This document shows, piece by piece, positions 59,965-64,000 of a stretch of DNA of 64,000 bases. The translations under genes and the position numbers were made by a program. The stretch lies in the NCBI GenBank assembly GCA_029449245.1, contig JANATF010000013.1, positions 372,001 to 436,000 on the forward strand, given 5' to 3'. Positions within the stretch are counted from its first letter, which is position 1. Each line of letters opens with the position of its first letter. The notes under the pieces are model-generated. The model was not told the origin of the DNA. It made no database searches and saw nothing but the letters and a program-made list of their open reading frames with translations. Source of the stretch: Mortierella alpina. Taxonomy: Eukaryota > Mortierellomycota > Mortierellomycetes > Mortierellales > Mortierellaceae.

Positions 59965-60326
59965 TATGAACAAAGTGAGAATGTGAAAGGCGGAGAATGG
60001 GAGTCGAGGACAAAATGCAATGGAAGGAAAGAGGGGTCTCGAGGGAGTAATGGAATGTGTCAGAACTGGGCGATCCTTTTATGTTTTCCCACCCGCCTTT
60101 CATACGACAGTCACCCTAACGTGGTTTGCGCCTGCGCCCCCACTCTCTCTTGGCGCTTTGCCCCTGACCGTGCTAACGACTTTGCCTTTGACCTATCCTC
60201 ATTCTTCAGTCCACCACTGTGGCAGTGAACTTCATCATCCAGGGGGGTGCAATATCCTGCTACTTGACACTTATGAACAATGCATGGTTTTTTTTGGGCT
60301 TTTAATGAATAGGCAACGAGCCAAAT
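59965..60326. other. Upstream region of Mog1 and 3' side of the TAF3-like gene
   Basis: No coding sequence. A minus-strand ACATAAAAGG near 60075-60085 is a weak TATA candidate about 115 nt before the Mog1 start. Confidence 0.4.
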
Positions 60327-63300
60327 CTACCCTCCGCGTCCCTTGGCCGTGCAGCGCTGACAGAACCATGTCGTAACCGCATCGCCTTCGCGAATACCAA
60401 CGCATCGACCATGGAACCAGACTTCGCACGAGTCACACGCAATCATGAATAGGCCATCGTCCAGCGTCGGGTTCGCACAGATGCAATTAATGACCTCGAC
60501 TGCTTCATCCAGCACAACATTGCCATGCTTTGACACATGGGATCCAATAGGCGGTGCTGGTCCTGCGTAGCCGTAAGCTTTGCTCGATTTCGAGTGCGAC
60601 GAGCCCGTCGAAGGTGAAGCGTACGCGCCTCCATTCGACGTCGCCGAGTCGTGTCGATGATGCTTGTGGTGTTTGTGCTTATGCCGACTTCCCCCACCAC
60701 CTCCACCGTCGCTCTCCCTACCTCTATCTCGGTCTCTTTCTCGGTCCCGGTCCCGGTCTCGGTCGCGGTCGCGTTCATGGTCACGATCGCGGTCCCGATC
60801 CCGATCCCGATCCTTCGATTTGCTCTTCTTTTTCTTTTTCTTTTCCCGAACGTGCCCTCCATCGCTCTCCTCGTCTTCATCGTCATAGTCCCGTGATGAC
60901 CTTTTCGACTTTTTGTGGTGTGAGGATCCGGTTGATGTAGTAGAAGACGATCGGTGATGAGTATGGTGGTGATGGCTACCAGAGGACGAACCATGGTCTC
61001 GTTTGCTTGAGGACGAGCCTTCGTGGCTGTCTCCTGTCGAAATAGCATCCAAAGCCGAAAACTTGAATCGAATTTTGGGAGCTGCTGGTGTTGATGGTGT
61101 AGTTGGAGTGGGTGCCATAGGTGTCCTGGCTGTACTAGCTGGCATGGTGAGTGGGAGATCAGACAGTGAGATTGGGCCTGGCACCGGTTTCGCCACTGTG
61201 GCAGGTGCGGGGGTAGGCTTTATGGCGGCGGGAGTGCCTGATCCTACTGGCGCCGCCGTTATTGTCGCGAGGTTACTTATTGAAGGGGCTGAAGCAGGGT
61301 TAGCACCAATTGGGTTCAGCCGCACTGGTGCTGCTGATGGTACTGGCTTCACTTGTGGCACAGGAGTTGGTACAGACGCATTTGTTGGAGCTCCGTTAGC
61401 TGTCGCTGGTGAATTTTCGGCGGGAGATGGAGCGGTTGAAGTAGTGGCGGCTGCGAGCAACGCCGCTGGATCAAAGTTGGAACCTATCCTGGACAAGATG
61501 CTGGGGTTGATTGGGGTCGCAGAGGGGCCGGGAGATGAGTAAGCGGTTGCTGCTGCTGCTGTCTGGGATCCTGGAGGCACATAGATGGGCACAGGCGTTG
61601 ACTGCGCAGCTGGGGCTGCGCCTGTCAGACTCGATTTCCGTGATCCTGCCTTCTGTCTGCCTGAAGATCCTACGGCTGCTGTAACATTGCTGCCAGTTGT
61701 TGCGGGGGCCACAGGGTATGTCACTGTTGACAGGGGCGAGCTTGAGAACGATCCCTTTCGCGAAACTCCTGGCAAAACTGAAGTCCGGGCTCCAGCTTGA
61801 GACAATGGTTCCAGCTGAGCACTATGGTATTCAGACAGGCCTCCATTCATGCTCTTATCAGAAAGCGGGATGGGCGACAATGCATCCTGGACTGAAACTC
61901 CTGGATTGGCAAATTTGTTCAAAAGTGCGGGTGGTGCCGACTGCTTCAATAGCCCATCAATGATGACGGAGTCCTGAGAGGCGGAAAAGAGTGTATCTGA
62001 TAGATCCATGGGTCTGGCAGCTGCATTCGCCAGTCTCCACTCTCCCTTGTTGCGCCTCGAGCTACCTGAAAAGTAGGGCGTGGGATCCAGAATGGTGACT
62101 AGGGTGTCCGAAAATACATTCTGCGCGTCTGAAGAAAGGCTGGTCGATTTTGACGAAGCTTGTCCAGGGAGCATGAACCCTGACTGAGATGGGGTGCTGA
62201 TGGAAATTGCTGCATGCAAAGATGAAAGAGGCCGTGGGGAATCCACTCTCGTATATGGGTTGACGTCGGCATTGGATTGGCTGCTCCCTGGAGCCTTCAC
62301 ATCCGGTGCCACTGACGAATCCCGTGCTTCAGGCTGTATTGGTGCAGTAGTGTTGATTGACAGCTTGCTTAGGTTAGGGGGAGATACAACATCACCAGAA
62401 GTGGCTGTCCGGGTTACTGCAGAGTCCAGTCCAGCTGTTGATGCTGCAGTCGCTGGCGATGAAACGCCCTCATTCGGCTCGGCGTATTCGATTTTGGGTT
62501 TGCTGCTGTGATCCTCCTCAACTTCCTCCACCTCGTCGGTCGACAAGGCAGATCCTGGGAACGGTGGCATGTAGCTTGGTATATGTGGTGGCCTTGACTC
62601 TGGCATCCAATTTGAGCGTCGAGATGGGGTCTCCGTGACATCCTCTGCCATAACAACATTCCTGTTACTGGATTCATCGTCCGAGCTGTCTGGGTAGGCA
62701 TAGTCATCCTGCTCTTCGTCTGTCGTAGGCATAATGAATCCTGGTGGTAAAGCACGCCATTCGTAAACATCTCTATTGTCGCTGCTTCTCGGCCGGCCAT
62801 TCCAGACAGCGTCTAAGACATAGTTCGAGCTGTTAGCATTCTTTCGCGTAGGCATGTGAACCGTTTTGACTGCTATCAATTCAAATGAAAACATACCATT
62901 CATCACACGTCCAGGGTCTGCCCCCCTCCAAGACGGCAATGTGGGTCGATTCACGGCAGGGACTGCTGATGCTGTTCCAGCTGCTGTTGCACCGTTGCTA
63001 GCCGAGCCTTCTCCAGCCTCCTGACCAGATTCGGCAGATGGGCGCTCCGATAGCCACTCTTTCAAGTCAGATATTTCGATCCCGAGGCTGGATAGTCCGT
63101 CTGCCACATCGAATGCTGTAACTTGTGATCGCCCCGAGTGCTCCGCAAACTCCTTAGCTGATTCCGCCAGAAAAGTCAGGTACCGACCGAGGCAATCAAC
63201 GAGCACGGTCATGGAGTTTGCCTGCACTGCATCATATCCTGCCGACTGTAGCATGTGCAGGGTCGAGATGCGAAGCACCGATTGAGAAAAGTTAGAGAGC

Positions 63301-63590
63301 GTAGACGGGTTGGATGGGCGCTGGTGGCCGCTACAGACGTTCAAGGCATTAGGCTGATCCAAGTGCTGGCTGCGATGGACGTGATGGTTGGGGTCATCTC
63401 GAAGAAGAATCTGTTTCCGATGATAGGGCCGTTTCACCGTGGAGGGTGCTGTGGGCGCTGCTCCTCCACGTTCTCCTGATTCCTTCATGCCGACCGACAC
63501 TTTTGCTGGTGGGTTGTTGGTTGAGGAACTGTGGTTGTGGGAGCGTGCTGTACAGAGCAAGTGTTGAAGGCACATCTGCACGCGCATCAT
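60327..63590 (-). CDS. TAF3: TAF3-like protein with histone fold and PHD finger
   Basis: Exons 63590-62897 and 62812-60327 on the minus strand give 1059 aa. A bromodomain-associated histone fold (BTP, about 100-172) reads VLRISTLHMLQSAGYDAVQA and later AFDVADGLSSLGIEI. A MPPFPG element in the PSYMPPFPGSA context follows, as found after the fold in TAF3/TAF8. Then come Ser/Pro/Ala-rich regions, a Lys/Arg/Asp repeat tract (DRDRDRDRDR type) and a C-terminal PHD finger (about 1005-1052, CICANPTLDDGLFMIACDSC, then WFHGRCVGI and WFCQRC). Animal TAF3 of TFIID has both domains and its PHD reads H3K4me3; yeast Taf3 has only the fold. The intron (84 nt) is open in frame. The true start may be a later Met (residue 35) because the histone fold usually lies at the N-terminus. 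Confidence 0.8.
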   Translation of the reverse strand: MMRVQMCLQHLLCTARSHNHSSSTNNPPAKVSVGMKESGERGGAAPTAPSTVKRPYHRKQILLRDDPNHHVHRSQHLDQPNALNVCSGHQRPSNPSTLSNFSQSVLRISTLHMLQSAGYDAVQANSMTVLVDCLGRYLTFLAESAKEFAEHSGRSQVTAFDVADGLSSLGIEISDLKEWLSERPSAESGQEAGEGSASNGATAAGTASAVPAVNRPTLPSWRGADPGRVMNGMFSFELIAVKTVHMPTRKNANSSNYVLDAVWNGRPRSSDNRDVYEWRALPPGFIMPTTDEEQDDYAYPDSSDDESSNRNVVMAEDVTETPSRRSNWMPESRPPHIPSYMPPFPGSALSTDEVEEVEEDHSSKPKIEYAEPNEGVSSPATAASTAGLDSAVTRTATSGDVVSPPNLSKLSINTTAPIQPEARDSSVAPDVKAPGSSQSNADVNPYTRVDSPRPLSSLHAAISISTPSQSGFMLPGQASSKSTSLSSDAQNVFSDTLVTILDPTPYFSGSSRRNKGEWRLANAAARPMDLSDTLFSASQDSVIIDGLLKQSAPPALLNKFANPGVSVQDALSPIPLSDKSMNGGLSEYHSAQLEPLSQAGARTSVLPGVSRKGSFSSSPLSTVTYPVAPATTGSNVTAAVGSSGRQKAGSRKSSLTGAAPAAQSTPVPIYVPPGSQTAAAATAYSSPGPSATPINPSILSRIGSNFDPAALLAAATTSTAPSPAENSPATANGAPTNASVPTPVPQVKPVPSAAPVRLNPIGANPASAPSISNLATITAAPVGSGTPAAIKPTPAPATVAKPVPGPISLSDLPLTMPASTARTPMAPTPTTPSTPAAPKIRFKFSALDAISTGDSHEGSSSSKRDHGSSSGSHHHHTHHRSSSTTSTGSSHHKKSKRSSRDYDDEDEESDGGHVREKKKKKKSKSKDRDRDRDRDRDHERDRDRDRDRDRERDRDRGRESDGGGGGGSRHKHKHHKHHRHDSATSNGGAYASPSTGSSHSKSSKAYGYAGPAPPIGSHVSKHGNVVLDEAVEVINCICANPTLDDGLFMIACDSCEVWFHGRCVGIREGDAVTTWFCQRCTAKGRGG

Positions 63591-63781
63591 ACTGGACGAA
63601 AACAAAGGCTTTGAAATTGTGACGTGTCTTTTCCTATATATATCACGTTATATTGCTGGTGTCCAATATCGCCGAAGTTGTTCAACCTTTCCGAGCTTTT
63701 TGCAGCTGGATCTGTTGCTTTTCTCGTCACACTGGTCTCCATTCTGCAAACACGCATCAGGATACCCTTCAGCATACCGTC
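63591..63781. promoter_or_regulatory. Compact divergent promoter
   Basis: About 190 nt separate the TAF3-like start (-) from the next gene (+). A TATATATATC/GTTATATT patch at about 63635-63656 can serve as TATA element for the + strand gene (about 130-145 nt before its start). Confidence 0.45.
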
Positions 63782-64000
63782 ATGGCTTCTCAGGAATCAC
63801 AGACCGCAGGAGCACCGGAGGCTTCTAAATGCCCAGTAGATCACACGACATTCAAGCACTTTCTTCCCAACAAGGACGCACAGCCAGCCTTGCCGGAGGG
63901 CCACCCAGCAGTTCCCACCACCACCAGTGACGGCGAGCCCGCAAAGTGTCCAGTCTCGCCCGAAGCCCACAAGCACTTCATGCCCAGATCCACTGCATCA
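63782..64000 (+). CDS. Partial gene: CPV-motif protein, possibly cytochrome c heme lyase
   Basis: Runs off the window end; 73 codons are visible from the ATG at 63782. The reading frame is MASQESQTAGAPEASKCPVD, then a Pro/Ala-rich stretch, then a second Cys-Pro-Val unit (KCPVSPEAHKHFMP). The two units are similar (KCPVDHTTFKHFLP), so the N-terminus carries a short duplicated motif. Cytochrome c heme lyases begin with such Cys-Pro-Val heme-binding motifs, so that enzyme is the best guess. The catalytic domain is not in view, and other heme-regulated proteins also have CPV motifs. Confidence 0.55.
   Translation, partial: MASQESQTAGAPEASKCPVDHTTFKHFLPNKDAQPALPEGHPAVPTTTSDGEPAKCPVSPEAHKHFMPRSTAS

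Overview
This window is nuclear DNA from a fungus, most likely an early-diverging one of the Mucoromycota/Mortierellomycota type. The placement is an inference from gene content and cannot be proved from one window. The genes are split by many short introns (51 inferred, mostly 60-130 nt, GT-AG, often with a CTAAC/CTGAC branch-like motif). Leaders are CT- and T-rich, and transcription factors carry long Gln/His/Ser tracts. Several genes belong to families reduced or missing in Saccharomyces: CNOT11, a HAUS3-like augmin subunit, and a TAF3-like protein with both a histone fold and a PHD finger. There is no prokaryotic feature, CRISPR array, rRNA, tRNA or intact transposon that I can support.

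Layout. 0.8-2.8 kb: 5-aminolevulinate synthase (+). 2.9-4.5 kb: single-pass membrane protein (-). 5.4-7.2 kb: nine-exon CBS-domain protein of Sds23/Moc1 type (-). 9.1-11.5 kb: C2H2 zinc-finger regulator (+). 11.9-13.1 kb: myosin-light-chain-like EF-hand protein (-). 13.1-15.6 kb: no gene seen. 15.6-16.5 kb: second mucin-like membrane protein (+), convergent with a short XPG/PIN-like nuclease gene (16.7-17.4 kb, -). 18.3-19.3 kb: Oms1-like methyltransferase (+). 20.6-22.2 kb: CNOT11 (+). 22.9-25.0 kb: cytochrome c peroxidase (+). 25.6-27.6 kb: membrane-anchored PHP-domain protein (+). 27.7-29.7 kb: HAUS3-like coiled coil (-). 29.9-30.7 kb: Bet1/Sft1 SNARE (+). 31.0-35.4 kb: 1401-aa orphan protein (-). 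35.4-39.0 kb: no gene seen apart from a leader. 39.0-42.4 kb: GATA factor (+). 42.8-43.8 kb: secreted lectin-like protein whose intron holds a (CT)60 array (-). 44.3-45.4 kb: mitoribosomal mS38/Cox24 (-). 46.5-49.2 kb: LAMMER kinase (+). 50.0-54.2 kb: paxillin-like LIM protein (-). 54.2-57.0 kb: no gene seen. 57.0-58.8 kb: mitochondrial-type cysteine synthase (+). 59.0-60.0 kb: Mog1 (-). 60.3-63.6 kb: TAF3-like (-). 63.8 kb to the end: start of a CPV-motif protein, perhaps cytochrome c heme lyase (+).

The genes are mainly unlinked housekeeping functions: mitochondrial heme and redox (ALAS, CCP1, possible heme lyase), mitochondrial translation, transcription and mRNA decay, cytoskeleton and septation, vesicle fusion and nuclear transport. 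I see no gene cluster acting as one system. The most noteworthy signals are in gene structure: five introns whose best 3' splice site is AAG, two apparent GC-AG introns fixed by reading phase, a start codon that forms a whole coding exon, an intron half made of microsatellite, and an 84-nt intron that can be retained in frame. All exon joins were deduced by eye from phase, splice consensus and protein continuity.
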